Source of the DNA: Cucumis sativus
Taxonomy: Eukaryota > Streptophyta > Magnoliopsida > Cucurbitales > Cucurbitaceae
Direction: 5' to 3'
DNA length: 64,000 nucleotides
Assembly: GCF_000004075.3 (NCBI RefSeq)
Contig: NC_026657.2
Location: forward strand, 3,658,001-3,722,000
Positions within the stretch are counted from its first letter, which is position 1. Every line of letters begins with the position of its first letter. Below are positions 1-12,030 of the stretch, in pieces. A model generated the notes under the pieces. The model worked only from the letters and a program-made list of their open reading frames with translations. It was not told where the DNA came from and made no database searches. The translations under genes were made by a program, and so were the position numbers.

Positions 1-175
1 AAGTGTCATCAAATCATAATAATACACAAGACTATTGTTTCCACAACACACTAAATATACACTTACAAATTACAAGAACATATCCACTACATGTTGCTAT
101 GTTAATAATTAAAACAATGTTCATTTTCACCACCCATCTTATTCCCAAGTTTGTTTCTTTTTTATACTTCCAAAC

Positions 176-3100
176 TTAATACAACGAATCTAGGTAACTG
201 TAATTTCTGCGTCTGTGGTACTCAAGAAGGCTACCATATGTTCGATCCCATACTCCAATGAAAAGTGATTCTGTGTCTGGACTAAATGATACACCGGAGA
301 TTTCTCCGAAAAAGTCAATTTCTTGCTCTTTCTCATACCCACTTTTAACGTCAAACACATGCACAAAGTCTGCAGGTTCTGCCATTGCCATGTACCGACC
401 ATCAGAGGAATAGCGGATGGACCGAATGGCTCCAAGGTTGCCTTTCAGAGCAGCAACTGACTTTGATAAATTTCTTACATCCCAAATCCTACAAGTTTTG
501 TCCTGGTTCCCAGTGGCAAAGGTAATGCCATCGGAATGCCATGCTGATGCAAATGAAAAATCCAAGTGTCCACTTAGAGATGCAACTGTCTGCAAGGAGC
601 ATGTACTTTAATAAGTCAGAAGATGATTTACCAAAACAACGATCCTGTAGACGATATTACGGAGTACTACCTTTCCAGTTTGTGAGTCCACCAATAAGCC
701 TTCAGGATTGTCACCAACAATCACAAGAAGTTTACCATCTGGATTCAAAGCGGCATGCTGAAATATTTATTCAACAAAGCACCAATATGACCCATTAGAT
801 CTGGATATGAGCCTCAAGTGTGTGATAATATACAAGTTAAAATGAACATTTCAACACCCCAAGGTCTGGAACATGACCTTGAACATGCTTCCTATGTAAA
901 ATTTGAATATCTACACACTTAACGTACACGAATAATGTAAATAGCCATCAAGATGGGCCATGCAAGCATTGACAACCAAAAGTTGCAACACATTGTCTTT
1001 CTACTCACTAAACTTTTCGTAACTTTCAATACCAACGAAAATAACAAAAGTTATTGAAATAATTGAGAATAAAATATCACGTGGAAAAGTAAAAATAGGT
1101 AAGCATTGATCAACTAATTGAAAACAGGAGAACACAAGGGTGTTCCGTTTAGTTGTTTATAAAACGGAGAAGTAGAATTCAGAGGACTTACATTAACCGG
1201 CCAAGGAAAACAAAAGTGCTTAGAAAGCTGAAATTTCTCCATATCAAAATCTCGGACTCCAGAATCATTATTCGAAGCAGTGAAATGAATTGCACCACTG
1301 AAAATTTTGGAATACGTTCAATAATGTTTGTAGAAGGAAAAACGTATGAAACCAGCTTATCCAAGAGAGCATGAAAATATACCTAGCGCTAGTGTATATC
1401 TCAACAGCATTAGTTATAGCATTATCATCATAAGTTGTTCTGAAACAAAAACTAACGCCTGGGCGGTCTAGATGCTGCAATAAAGCAAGATAGAAACAAA
1501 CATTAACCATAATAATAATAATTATAATCACAAAACTCAACGAAAAACTTTTCATCAACTGAGAGTTCTTTCTTTATAGTTATATTAGGAAGACATATGA
1601 AGGTTGGAAGCCCTCCTCTCTATCAAGGTGATGAAGAAAACAGTTCAGTTTTAACCATGATAAAGTGTATCCCCTTATAGATTTACTATAGTATTCTTTC
1701 AAAATAATTGTGAGATTGTTAGCAAAAATATCATTTTTTATGAGAAACAAAATTCCTTGATGATGAAATTTACAAAATAAGGGCAAGAGCCCAAACGAAA
1801 AACAGTTACAAAAGATGTCTCCAATTGGTCAAAAGGGTGGAGTGACTATAATAGCTATAAAGAAAAACTCTCAGAAGATATTCCCTATCCTTAAAGCTAT
1901 ATTCATTCCAAGTGGTCTATAAGAAAGCCTGGAAAGGGTGCATCCAAATAATTGAAAACAGATGTCCATTGAGGGTTAATATAAGGAGGCTGTTAATCCC
2001 ATTAGAAAGGGTGGTGGACCAGCTAAAGGAAAAAGTTTACTCCTTCCAAAATCTGTCTGCAAAATGGGTAGTGATGAACATATGGCTCTTTTGCTCCAAA
2101 AGGAAAAAAAAATGATGTATGTGAATCCCAAAACCAGCTTACAGGCCAGAACTAACCTCATGGGACAATTTTAGTTTTTCTTTGCGATAAAATCTGTCAG
2201 TATAACTTCTTGAAGGGGGTGCAAAGCTGAAGTAATTGAAGTTTATTTAGTGGCTGAACTTGAGAACATTTTAGTTGTCCAAACTCATATTCAAGCTCAA
2301 AATTAATAAAGGGTTCAACGAATGGCACCAATGGCATCTTATCTAAGTCGGTTACATGAGTGTCTGTTGAGTATGAAGCTGTCGCTCAGGGCATACTCAT
2401 GGCCATGAGCAATTATTTGTCATTTGGGAACCCATTGTTCAGAATACTGGAGAAAAAACATCACTTATTAAGGATGGGAGGTCACCGATTATTCAGCTAG
2501 AGTAATGTGAGATCCCTATCAAATACCTTTTTAAGCTCCTCTTTTCAATTATATGCAGATTGAATCATGGGTGACTTTTGATTGAAGGGAATCATCAAGC
2601 AGAATCCAAGGATTTGCATTTGATTAAATGGGATTCAAGACCAGTTGTGTATTGAACCCTTTGCTCAAAATGGTTATGGCATGGCATTCCTCTTTAGAGT
2701 AAAATTTTGTGGCATAGGATCACCATGGAAAAGTTGAGGGCTTGACTCAAGGTGGGTCTAGTGCTGGGGCTACAAACACAAGCAGTACCCTTCTAACACT
2801 ACCTCCTCTAGTAATCATTCCTTCTCTCAATCTGCCAACCAGTGTCTCAATATGTTAAGTTTTCAATTGGGCTGGCTTGGTTGCTTATTATTGATAATAT
2901 TTCTGGGAGAATGGATCGTAAGTCAAAGGTTTCCCTCCCTCTATCAATTTTTTCTTCACCTTTATTTCCAATCTTCATCGAATTTTTCTCCTACAAACCA
3001 TTGTTCTCCCCCTTCAAGGATTTTGTTTCTCACTATTTTAGTTTGATCACTTGCTTGAGGTCTCCTCTTCAAACTCTTCATTATTGGCACTTTTTTTTCA

Positions 3101-6017
3101 CCCTTTAGGTATAGAATGCCTATGATAGAACAAATGGACTGAAACTAACTACACAAAACCAAGATCAAAATGAATCAGAAACTTGGGTAAGCTATGAGTC
3201 AGTCAGATGCAGCTTTCAAATGTCACAAGATATCTTCTTCTTTTAATCTTTCTAATTTTATTAATTGTATAAGAAACCAAACTTTCTAATGTGTTTCAAG
3301 AATTTTTTTTTTTTCCTTTTCAGCAAGTAAGAAAAACCAAGTGAAAATTTCCTTTTTCTCTTTCCCTCTTGTGTAATTCTCCCCCTCAAAAGCCTTCTTG
3401 CTCCGTTAGCTCCTGTCTTAGTGGCAAGTGCAGGGAAACATTATTGATTGCATCCAGAGGACTTCCATTTCCTCCTCTATGATAAAGGGCTTGCAATATG
3501 TGCTTTGTGTAAATGTGCTGTGGTGCCTTCATTCATTTTAATTGACAAGGTGCTAAAACCATTTTATGATATACTTGGATAGAAAGGATCAACAAGATTC
3601 TTCAGGTTTTTGACAACTTTGTATGCCCAACCTTTCTCATCAACGTAGATGGGGGATGTTACTCATCAATCCCCTTCACAAGGCTAGGAAGATGCCCATA
3701 TCCCACCCACCTTTTTGAACCTTTTGATATTGATAGCAATGAAAAAAATTGTCCTTGTCAAAAATAAAATAAATGAACAACTTACCTTGCAAATAAGCTC
3801 TCCCTGAAATCCCCCAGCAACAAGTAGCTTATCTTTCACTGCAAGTGTACTGACTTGTGTCTGTGTAAATCCCTCTAATAAGCTACCTGGGTGCTTCTGT
3901 ATTACATCACTCATTTGTTTAGACTTTAGAAACACAAGTGAATAATAATAATATGGAAAGCTAACCATGCAGTCAATACACTAACCTCTGTAGGTGCCAC
4001 ATGTCCCGCAACATTGAGTACGTCAGACTTCGTGTACGATAATGATGACCAATGAATTACAGAAAAATTTGATAAAAGGTATGCATCATGTTTTGATGTC
4101 GACCATACTAAGTTCCTCAACTATTATCAAACAATAAAAGGTTTGATTCAGCCATTGTGCATCAGATGCAAATAAACAATACAATGCATGACATAAGAAT
4201 GTAGAAGATTATGCCATGGCATATGCCAATGAATTATTCCAAGCTAAAATGATAGAGGAGATCATGCTAAATTCTCCTTTTCAGGATAAGGAGAGAGTTT
4301 TGTAGCTTGTTATTTTGCTATTAGAAATAGTAGGATTTCTAAAGGGTGGAGCAATCTCTAAAGGAAACGTGGGAGATGGTTTTGACAAGTTTCTATAGTC
4401 TGTCAGTCAGATTTTTTAATTATCAACTTGCTTGTATTCTTTAGAATTTGAGTCATTTCCGTCATTGAATATACCTTTTGTTAGGTTTGTTTTTTCTTAA
4501 TGCCCTAGTACATTCTATCATTTCATACAATCCAACCTCGATTTCTTGTATATGTGCTTCCAAGTAATCAATGTATTAAACGTTCCAAACATAAATGTCG
4601 ATCATCAATCTTGGTGTCAATGGATACTATGCAAAGTAAAAACAAAAGGGAAGTGATTTCCACTTCTACGAGAGGCTTCTTTTGGGGATAAGAAATATTT
4701 CATTGATGAATGAAATAATCCCAAAGAGAACAATATGAAAAAACACCAAAAATAGAAGCCCAAACGAGAAGGAAAAATCCCTTTTCTTAATACCCCTATT
4801 CTCCTTTCATCCGGAGCAGCCGTAACTTGGCTCATCATGCTATACTCACGGGGAAGGAAAAGCGAGCTGTTTACGCTTTAGTAGCTACCGTTTCACTGGC
4901 TCTAGTATTCACAGCTTTACCTTCTCCTCGCAAGGTGGTCAAATAGAACTAATAGATGATGATTGAGATCGGACAAATTCTATCTCCATATAGCTGGAAA
5001 ATCTCATTAATCACATTTTTTTATTAGAACTAAAAAAGATTAAAAGCAGACAAGATGAAACGAAGATGTACAACCAAATGTGATGGATAAAAACAAAAGT
5101 AGTCACTTCTATGAGAGGCTATAGTCACAAATAAAAACTCTAATGAAAAATAATAAAAACATATATGATCTCATGGTACAAACAGAAGAACAATTAAAAA
5201 AGTTACTAAAAGGTCTTCCAATTGACACAAAGAAAGGACAAGTTTGAAATATTGAAAAGAGCACAAGATATACACCAACAAAGACTAACAAGAATCAGGT
5301 CAATTTCATAGAGGACTCAATTAAGCATACCTGAAAGTGAAGAATGGTGGATTTCACAGATCTTGAATTTCGGCAAAATTCATAGTATGAGCATGCTTTA
5401 TCAGTAACCTTGCAATCCTATTGACATGATATTGGAAAATTCATAAATAAAACATTGGAATTACCAATGACAACTTGGAGAGTGAGAGGGGGGAGCGTAG
5501 GTTTGAGGGATTGATTACCTTCTCTGACCCTTCTCCTGAATTAGGGATATTTTCATAGTTCTTGTACTGCTCAAGCCTAGTTTTCCTGTACTTTTCTCTA
5601 GTAATGCTAAGTCTCTCCCAAGGAATCCCTTGAATGTCTATTCCTCTTCTTGCTTGAGCTGCAGTGGTATCGACTATTCTACTACTCTGTAAATAATGTC
5701 ATTCAGAATTCAAATATTCAATAAAACCCAACATTAAGACTCAGTACAATAAAAAACGGCAACGTAACTTCAACATAACATATATAAAACATATAACACA
5801 TAAAACAAAAGGTTGTAGATCATTTTTTTTTTTTGGTATGAGTAAATCTAATCCAATAGCTAATCAATATATCACAAACCGAGTTGAATTCATCAGCATC
5901 AGAATCTGAGCCTTCGTCTTCTCTATCATGACACTCATCATCCATATCATCGTCAATGTCTTCCATTTCGTACTCATCAGCCATGTAATCAGTATCATCC
6001 TCGTGATAATGGGACAT
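176..6017 (-). CDS. WD40-repeat protein, C2A9.03-like family (9 coding exons)
   Basis: Coding exons in transcript order: 6017-5880, 5686-5519, 5408-5331, 4120-3986, 3896-3786, 1474-1383, 1297-1192, 757-671, 589-176. Phases join without a break and give about 442 residues. Residues 1-46 are very acidic (runs of D/E). A basic stretch with [14 protein letters not shown] follows, then WD-type blades. The best blade is in the last exon ([13 protein letters not shown] ... [11 protein letters not shown]), and the protein ends in YLDSLY. From memory, plant homologues of this 'uncharacterized WD repeat protein C2A9.03-like' group share this order, including [10 protein letters not shown] directly after the GHVAPTE segment. 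That is why I start exon 5 at 3896; an in-frame acceptor at 3923 would add nine residues. Molecular role unknown; the fold suggests a scaffold. The 2.3-kb intron 5 (1475-3785) and the introns near 4.6-4.9 kb carry transposon and organelle debris. Confidence 0.9.
1475..3785 (+). mobile_element. Large intron of the WD40 gene with a decayed LINE ORF2 fragment (about 2640-3080)
   Basis: On the plus strand, antisense to the host gene, positions about 2668-2740 read KWLWHGIPL, a stop, then [12 protein letters not shown]. This is the conserved C-terminal block of plant non-LTR (LINE) reverse transcriptase polyproteins. About 200 bp further on, a segment reading QRFPSLYQ resembles the following LINE motif. 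Stops and frame changes show it is dead. The rest of the intron is unremarkable AT-rich sequence. The boundaries are approximate. Confidence 0.5.
4617..4770 (-). mobile_element. LINE 3'-tail-like fragment in a WD40-gene intron
   Basis: Read on the minus strand, this has the T-rich 'TTTCATCAATGAAATATTTCTTATCC' style of ending seen at the 3' ends of plant LINEs, without any coding region left. It abuts the mitochondrial cox3 piece at 4772-4913. Assignment rests on general resemblance only. Confidence 0.3.
4772..4913 (+). pseudogene. cox3: Nuclear copy of a mitochondrial cox3 fragment (NUMT)
   Basis: From the plus strand one can read [18 protein letters not shown] and, after losing one G at the TGG-GCT junction near 4829, the continuation [20 protein letters not shown], then SLALVFT. 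This is the plant cytochrome c oxidase subunit 3 segment in the middle of the protein. Similarity stops at about 4913, where the expected continuation GFQGMEYY is absent. It is about 140 bp, frameshifted, and lies in an intron antisense to the host gene. Composition (GC-richer) also contrasts with the flanks. It is non-functional. Confidence 0.85.
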
Positions 6018-6900
6018 ATTAGGTACAAAAGTTCACACACGTATCTACAAAAGTTCAAGAAATTAATGCAACATCAATTGAAAATGGTACCAAAACATAA
6101 TCTATCTATGAGATTTGTGGATAATTGTGGGGTGCGGAGAACAAGAACAACATCAAGTGATAGCCCCTAGAATGATGACCCATATCTCAGTGGCTAATAC
6201 ATGGTTGACAAGGAAACTAGTCCGGGATTTGGCTATGTAAATCCTATCCCAAGACACACAAAAAGAAATTACAACCCATAAAAAAATGTCCACAAAGCCT
6301 TAGGAAGTTGAGATCGAATAGGGTGGGTGAGAGAAGGATAATGCGCTGCCTAGGAATTCCCTTCATTGGGGCCTTAGAGGTTAGGTTGATCGTGCTAACC
6401 CAACCCCAAACAAGAAAAATCGTTTAAAATGCCAAAATTGTGCCTGCCCATATGCATTTGAGGGAATTTGAAGGCAAGTTTGGGGAGAAGGGATTGGATA
6501 AGCAACATTGAAGAGGCGTCATTCAGTATTTACCTAAAAAATGAGACAAATGATGGGACCTAAAGAAGGGGTTTGACCGGGAGAGTGACAAGAAAAGCGA
6601 TACGTGAACGAACATAGAGGATAAAATGAAAGAAAGGTAGTTCAGATTCAGCAAACAAAAAGAAAGTATCCTTAATATGAAAAACAAGAGAAAACCCTAG
6701 GGGGATAGAAATGATGAAAGGAATTCAATGAAGAGGAATTGAGATGAATGAAATAAGAAAATCGAAGAGGAATAGAAGGAGAATTACCTCAGAAGTGGCG
6801 TTGCTAATTGATTGACGATCTGTTTGGAGAAATTGAAGAAGGAAAGAAAGAAAGAAAGAAAGAAAGAAAGAAAAAATGGTCGTGGGGGGTGAGGCTGTTT
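6018..6900 (-). promoter_or_regulatory. 5' UTR, leader intron and promoter-proximal region of the WD40 gene
   Basis: On the minus strand an acceptor (ttgtag) ends at 6045, so the leader exon 6044-6018 joins the ATG directly. A matching donor (GAG|gtaattc) lies near 6787, implying an untranslated first exon from about 6790 into a CT-rich zone. That zone is a (GAAA)n microsatellite on the plus strand (about 6841-6875). A GC-rich patch at 6965-6990 lies just upstream and may be core promoter. The transcription start is inferred, not seen. Confidence 0.5.
6841..6875 (+). repeat. (GAAA)n microsatellite
   Basis: About eight GAAA units ending in an A-run. It lies in the inferred untranslated first exon or promoter of the minus-strand WD40 gene, where it reads as a CTTT tract. 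Confidence 0.9.
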
Positions 6901-7089
6901 TGTTGTAAGACGATCTTACGAATCGGGTCCATAGACTCTAAATCCAAATGCCCAAAGTCGGCTCTATGGGCGGCGGACCGGCGGTCAATTTTAGTATTTT
7001 TATCAAACTTTTTCTTTTTTCTTTTTCTTTTTTCAAGGGAAGAAATATATTTCTACTTTTATTTAATATCAATTTCGTACAAATATTAA

Positions 7090-9240
7090 CGTCCTAATTT
7101 TATGGATTATAAAGTTCATATCTTAAATATTTGTATAAATGTCGTTGTGAGATTATAAATTTGAAAGGAAAAAAATGTTTTAGATAGTAAAAGAAACAAA
7201 ACCCACTCCATTCGTCCAAATTTGAGATTTTGATCGAAATTTTTGTAATTACGTTCATCAATTTTTACTAAATTTAAAATAATTATGGAATGAATTTTAA
7301 ATTTTAATAAGGATGATAGATGTTAAAAATTAATTCATTAATTATGGTTGTTTTAAATTAATTAATAAATATTAAAAAAAATTCACGAAATTTTTGCATA
7401 TTTAAGTGTAAGTATTCGTGATTTTATTAAAAAACTTAGTGATTTTAGAATAATATTTAAAAAATAATTTTAAAAATAGGAAAAGTTTACAAACTATTTA
7501 TACTATAAAAAAAAAACTCGTTAACCTTTGATTTTTGTATGAAAGGTAATTTTCTTGTTCTATGTTTTACAATTTCTCTTTTTTAAAAAAAAAAATAATG
7601 ACAAAAACGATGTAAAATTTGTTTTTTTCATTAATTACCTTTAATTTATGACAAGAACCAAAATGTGAATATTGAACATGTGTATCCTAAAAAAGAGCAC
7701 GATAAATGTTAGTATTTAGTTTTGTCACATCACAAAGTATGATCTCAATGTGAATATGTTTGAGATAATTGGTTCATATATAATCGCTCATGCATATGTA
7801 ATATTAATAGACAATTTGTCAAGATCAAAATTTGTGTAATCGTAATGAGATTTTATTGATGGATCAATTGTATTGAACATCAATCACAATATAATTATAT
7901 TTATAAAAATTACCATAAACGTTTCAAATTAATTAAATACTTTTAGAATAGGAATCTTTCAAAACTTAGAACAAAAATCAAAACTTAGTGGTGACCTAAA
8001 ATAACGTGTAGATCTAAATTTTCTTTCTAGATCATCGTCGTTGTTTGTATATAAAATTTTCTTCAAAATTCTAAAGAATGTTTAGTCCGAAAGATATCTC
8101 TAAAAATTTTTCACAAAGTTTAGAAATATTAATATTGCAATTTTTTAAAGCATAAAAGTATTTGTCTATTTAGGGCAGGTTGTTGAGAGTTTTATGACTT
8201 TTTCTCTCCTTTACAAAGAAAGATGCATATAGTTAACTAATGGTTAGAAATGGTACATTAAAATTTCACCACAAGTTCATAACTTACAACAACATGCATC
8301 TTTAGAAAGAAAAATCAAAATAATTAGAGGTTGTTAATCATCTTAATTCAAGACCAAAAACTTGTTTTTTCTTCACCAAGTTGGTTTCAAAAATATGAAC
8401 AAAAATACCTTTCTCTCATTTGGTATGAAGGCAGTTTTAATTTATAGTCTCCTCCATAGAAATCAAGGTATTTGCTTTTGTAGTTTTAATGTAATTGATT
8501 TGTGTTTTACTTCGTCAGGAGATACTGATTGTTGACCATGCATTTATAGTGTCGAAAGATTAACTTCTAATCACATTACCGACGATTTTTCGTGTATTTT
8601 CTTGTAGTTAATCTTATTGCTTTAAAAGTTTCAATGTATTCAAATGTTCTTTTAAGGAGAGGTTAACCAACCATTTATAGTGTTCTTATGGGATTTGCTT
8701 TTTATTTAATACGTTTGTATCGGTTTGTTTAAAGATGCATCCCTTTAATATTTTATTTTGAAGTATAAGTCCAAGTCTGAAACTTTTGGTTCTCGGGACA
8801 TACATGTGTTTCTTTAATCTTTGAAGGTTGAAAATTAATAAATTTTATAAATGTTACTTTATAAGTCTAAAAAAATCTCCAAAAATTTTGATTTTTTTTT
8901 TCTTCTAAATTTCTACCAATTTACCAAGCATTATACTACTTTCCAAATACATCTTCAACAAAATTTGTGAAACCTAAAATTAAAAGAATATTAATTTACA
9001 AGAGATGGTACAAAATAAAAATAAAAATGGGCACAGGTCAGCTAACCTAAAATGTGTATTATCCAATTCAAAGTCAAAACTTAGATTCCTACTTAACATA
9101 TTTGGAAAAAAAGAGGTACAAATATTCATACACTCAAACACTCATTTACTCTACCTTTTTCTCACAATTTCTAATTTTTTCTCCAAAACAAAAAAAAAAA
9201 GGTTAAATTATAGATTTGATTCTCGAATGTCATAAAAATT
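7090..9240. other. AT-rich intergenic stretch, no gene seen
   Basis: Very AT-rich, with homopolymer runs and no reading frame resembling a known protein. I see no clear repeat structure except that the last part blends into the repeat island starting near 9240. Confidence 0.6.
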
Positions 9241-9935
9241 TAAATTTTAGATTTTATAGTTTTAAAAAGTTAGATTTTAGTTTTATAGTTTAATAAAGTC
9301 TCATAGTTGAATAAGAAATTTTGAGACCAATCAGAAATTGTCACATCATTTAAAAAATTAATGATGAAAAATAGAAATAGTTGAATTTGGGATTAATTAA
9401 AAAAAGTAGTATGCCTTTCAAATTAAAATTGAAGACATAAATTGGTCAATTCTAATGATGTTACAAGTTTTTATTATGACCATTGGATCAAGTTCATTAT
9501 TTTGGTCAAATTAAATATTATTTACTTTGGCTAAAGTTTAATTAGGCAAAAAAAAGAAAAAACTTAATTTAGCCAAAATGCTAAATATGACTCAAATTTA
9601 TATGGCTTAGCCCATGGTTTTGGTCTATGGACCAACCAGGCAGCCCATAAAGCTCACCGGAAAACTCTATAGATAGAGGAGTTCTAGAAGACTTCATAAC
9701 TCCTGAAGTTGACCACCCTCGAAGATTGAAATTTATTTAAAGATACAAGCTTTCTTCTAAGACTTCAACTTCAAAAACATCACATGCTTCGCTTCCTCAA
9801 ATCAAGCGTAGATATTCAATCAACTTCGAGAACATCACGTGCTCCGCTTCCTCAAATCAAGCATAGGCGTTCAATCAACTTTGAGAACATCGCGTGCTCT
9901 ATTTCCTCAAAATCAAGTGCATGCGTTCATTCAAC
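9240..9935 (-). repeat. Left arm of repeat island 1 (inverted relative to 13017 and 46780)
   Basis: The reverse complement matches two other places in the window: 13017-13330 and 46780-47400. Shared landmarks are the 'cgcttgatttgaggaagcgg' unit, 'agaaagcttgtatcttcaaa', 'cttcaggagtta', 'gggctttatg' and a 'gatgtnacaatttntgattggtctcaaaat' block (here near 9310-9350, at the second island near 47305-47335). Probably part of an LTR or another transposon end. No terminal motif could be proven. Confidence 0.7.
9771..9935. repeat. 55-bp tandem repeat, three copies
   Basis: The phrase 'aacatcacgtgctccgctt' recurs at 9776, 9831 and 9886, an exact 55-bp spacing with a few substitutions. The same unit appears twice, inverted, at 13017 and 13072. 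Confidence 0.9.
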
Positions 9936-9936
9936 T

Positions 9937-9975
9937 TCAAGTATATCCTAAAGCATTGTACATGGTTGATCTGAA
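9937..9975 (+). pseudogene. Detached duplicate of the RING C-terminal segment of the SPX-RING pseudogene
   Basis: Reads QVYPKALYMVDL. It is almost identical at DNA level to 11159-11195, which reads QVYSKALHTVDL in the larger pseudogene 1.2 kb downstream. It lies directly against the left repeat arm. Confidence 0.65.
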
Positions 9976-10499
9976 AGTAATTGACAATAATTATGCCTCT
10001 TCTAAAGATGTCGACAATTCAACTAAAACTAAGCAAAGGACTTTCGTCTTTGATCGTATCAGACCTTCAACTACTCGATTTTCAACCTTTCAAAGAATGA
10101 GTATGACCACGAAAGAAGAAGAAAACCAATGTCCAACCTCTGCTTACACTCAAACTTCAACTTTCAAAAAGCTAAGTATCTCCACATCGAAGAAAAATTG
10201 ATCTTCAACATTTGCTTTTGATCGTCTAAAGATGAGAGGTAATCAACATGAAAGAGATATGAAAACATTAAATGCAAAATTATTTCATGAAGAAAACAAT
10301 AACAATAAAATTCACAGTCATGTCCCATCACGCATGAAGAGGAAATTGTCTATTGACATAAATACATAAGATTCCTTGACAGCGAAGACAATACTTATTA
10401 TATTTGCCAATTCTAAAAACGAAGGAGATAAACAAATCCTTGATGAAAATATGAGTTATCGAACTTGCATGCTTAATGATTCTTGTACAGATGAATGTG

Positions 10500-11294
10500 A
10501 ATGGAAATATTGCCATTTGTATAATCAGTTATTCTTTTTGAAGTTGATGGGGGAAGCCTCAGATGTTGCGGGATGTTTCAACACGAGAGTTAGACATCTT
10601 CTTCATCTTCACGTCGCTGGAGGAATTGAGTTGAGAGATACATGATGCGATTGGTTCATTGCTTGAAAATTGATCAAACCACGTTGATACAAGAAGGTCG
10701 AATGTTGATTGAATATGTTACAATGGATGTTATTGCTATCATAAAGATTCTCAATAAATATGATAAGGTACATAGCTCTGTAAATGGAAAGAACTTTAAG
10801 TTGAAAATGTGAGTTGAACATATGGAGCTGTTGCAATCCCCTTGGCTTATAGAATTCTGTGCTTTTTGTTTGAATTTTAAAGTATATGAGGATGGAGATT
10901 ATTCTTCAAAATTCTCCACTCACTTTTCCTTCAATATCGATGCAACACCAACAATGACATTGATGCTTCAAGATTCTATAAAGTTGGAATATGATTTTAC
11001 TTATCCTATATGCTTGAAAACATTATTTGATCCATATACTTCGGGCTGTGGACATCTCTTTTGCAAATCATGTGTTTTTTTAGTTGCTTCAGTGATGATT
11101 TATGATGAACCAAAGGCTTCCAATCGGGAATCTAAATGCCCAATTTATAGAGAGACTCAAGTATATTCTAAAGCATTGCACACGGTTGATCTGGATATGC
11201 TATTAAAAAAAGGTGTAAAGATTACTCGAAGGAGAGACTAGTGGTAGAACGAGCTAGAGTGCTTAAACAAACCAAAGATTTCTGGGATTCATAG
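10500..11294 (+). pseudogene. Broken SPX-RING E3 ligase gene copy (NLA/BAH1-like), apparently intron-free
   Basis: Three collinear blocks match the plant NLA/BAH1 family, whose members are SPX-RING ubiquitin ligases controlling phosphate and nitrogen responses. Block 1 (about 10535-10630) reads FFLKLMGEASDVAGCFN, the SPX segment. Block 2 (about 10680-10812) reads LIQEGRMLIEY ... IIKILNKYDKVHSSVNGK, then a stop. Block 3 (10822-11241) has LLQSPWLIEF and a RING-like region. The RING is damaged: its first zinc ligand is Tyr (TYPIC for the usual TCSIC), and the last pair is CPIYRE instead of CPLCRE. A frameshift near 11213 moves the tail (DYSKERLVVERARVLKQTKDFWDS) into another frame, ending at a stop at 11292. 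No introns interrupt the blocks, suggesting a processed copy. The N-terminal SPX start is not recognisable. Confidence 0.8.
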
Positions 11295-11479
11295 ACTAGA
11301 TGTATGGTTGGGTATTAAAAATTTACACCACAAAAAATTCATCTTATAATCACTCTTCATTTTTTAACATAACAGCTTCTAATTTTGTTGTCATTTGGAG
11401 AAGTTGGTGGCAACAATTTGGCTTTTAGGAATAACGTTTGGATGTTGCCTTTTTTATGCAAACAAAAGAAAAAACAGAC

Positions 11480-12030
11480 GTGCAAATACACATGACTTCT
11501 TAAAAGAAAAAAATCAGTTGAGCTACATTATGACTTGATCCTATATATATAAAAGGTACGTGAGCATCTTAAAGGAAACTCTAAGTCAAGTCTAGTAAAA
11601 AAAAAAAACTTAAACTACGTTATGATTTTATACTTTTCTTCGAGAGATGTTCATCTCTACTAATGAATCACATAACAAATTGGAGGCAAATCCCTAAATT
11701 CAAGATGTTCATCCTTAGTAATAAGGTGATGCAATACATTGAGTATGTACACTACTTTGTGCAAGACTACATACAAGTTGAGTGCAAACAAAAAAAAATG
11801 CGCTTCAAAATCAAGCTCAAAGGCTTCATCGACTCTTCCTCATATTCAAACTCAAAGGCATCATCAACTCTTCCTCATATTCAAGCTCGAAGGCTTCATC
11901 GAAGTTTTCTCATATTTAAGTTCAAAAGCTTTGTCTTCTTCAAGCTAGCGAAAAAAAATTGAACTACGTTATGACTTGATCCCTATAAATGTACGTAGGC
12001 AACTTAAAATAAATCTTATGTTTAGTCACA
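11480..12030. repeat. Dispersed repeat copies around 'ctacgttatgacttgatcc'
   Basis: Near-identical phrases occur at about 11520, 11614 and 11963, the last followed by 'tacgtaggcaactta'. They bracket the 35-bp tandem repeat and probably mark fragments of one element. I do not recognise the family. Confidence 0.5.
11811..11935. repeat. 35-bp tandem repeat, about 3.5 copies
   Basis: Units start at 11811, 11846 and 11881, with a partial one at 11916. Each begins tcaagctcaaaggcttcatc and ends ttcctcatat, with a few substitutions. It creates short spurious Ser-rich reading frames. Confidence 0.9.

Noticed and set aside
2842..3108. Two overlapping plus-strand frames in the WD40-gene intron
   Set aside because: They lie inside an intron, and the part that resembles something is a decayed LINE remnant, not a host gene.
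9839..10201. 120-residue frame over repeat island 1
   Set aside because: Its first part is the 55-bp tandem repeat and the middle is the duplicated RING-tail piece. No domain covers it.
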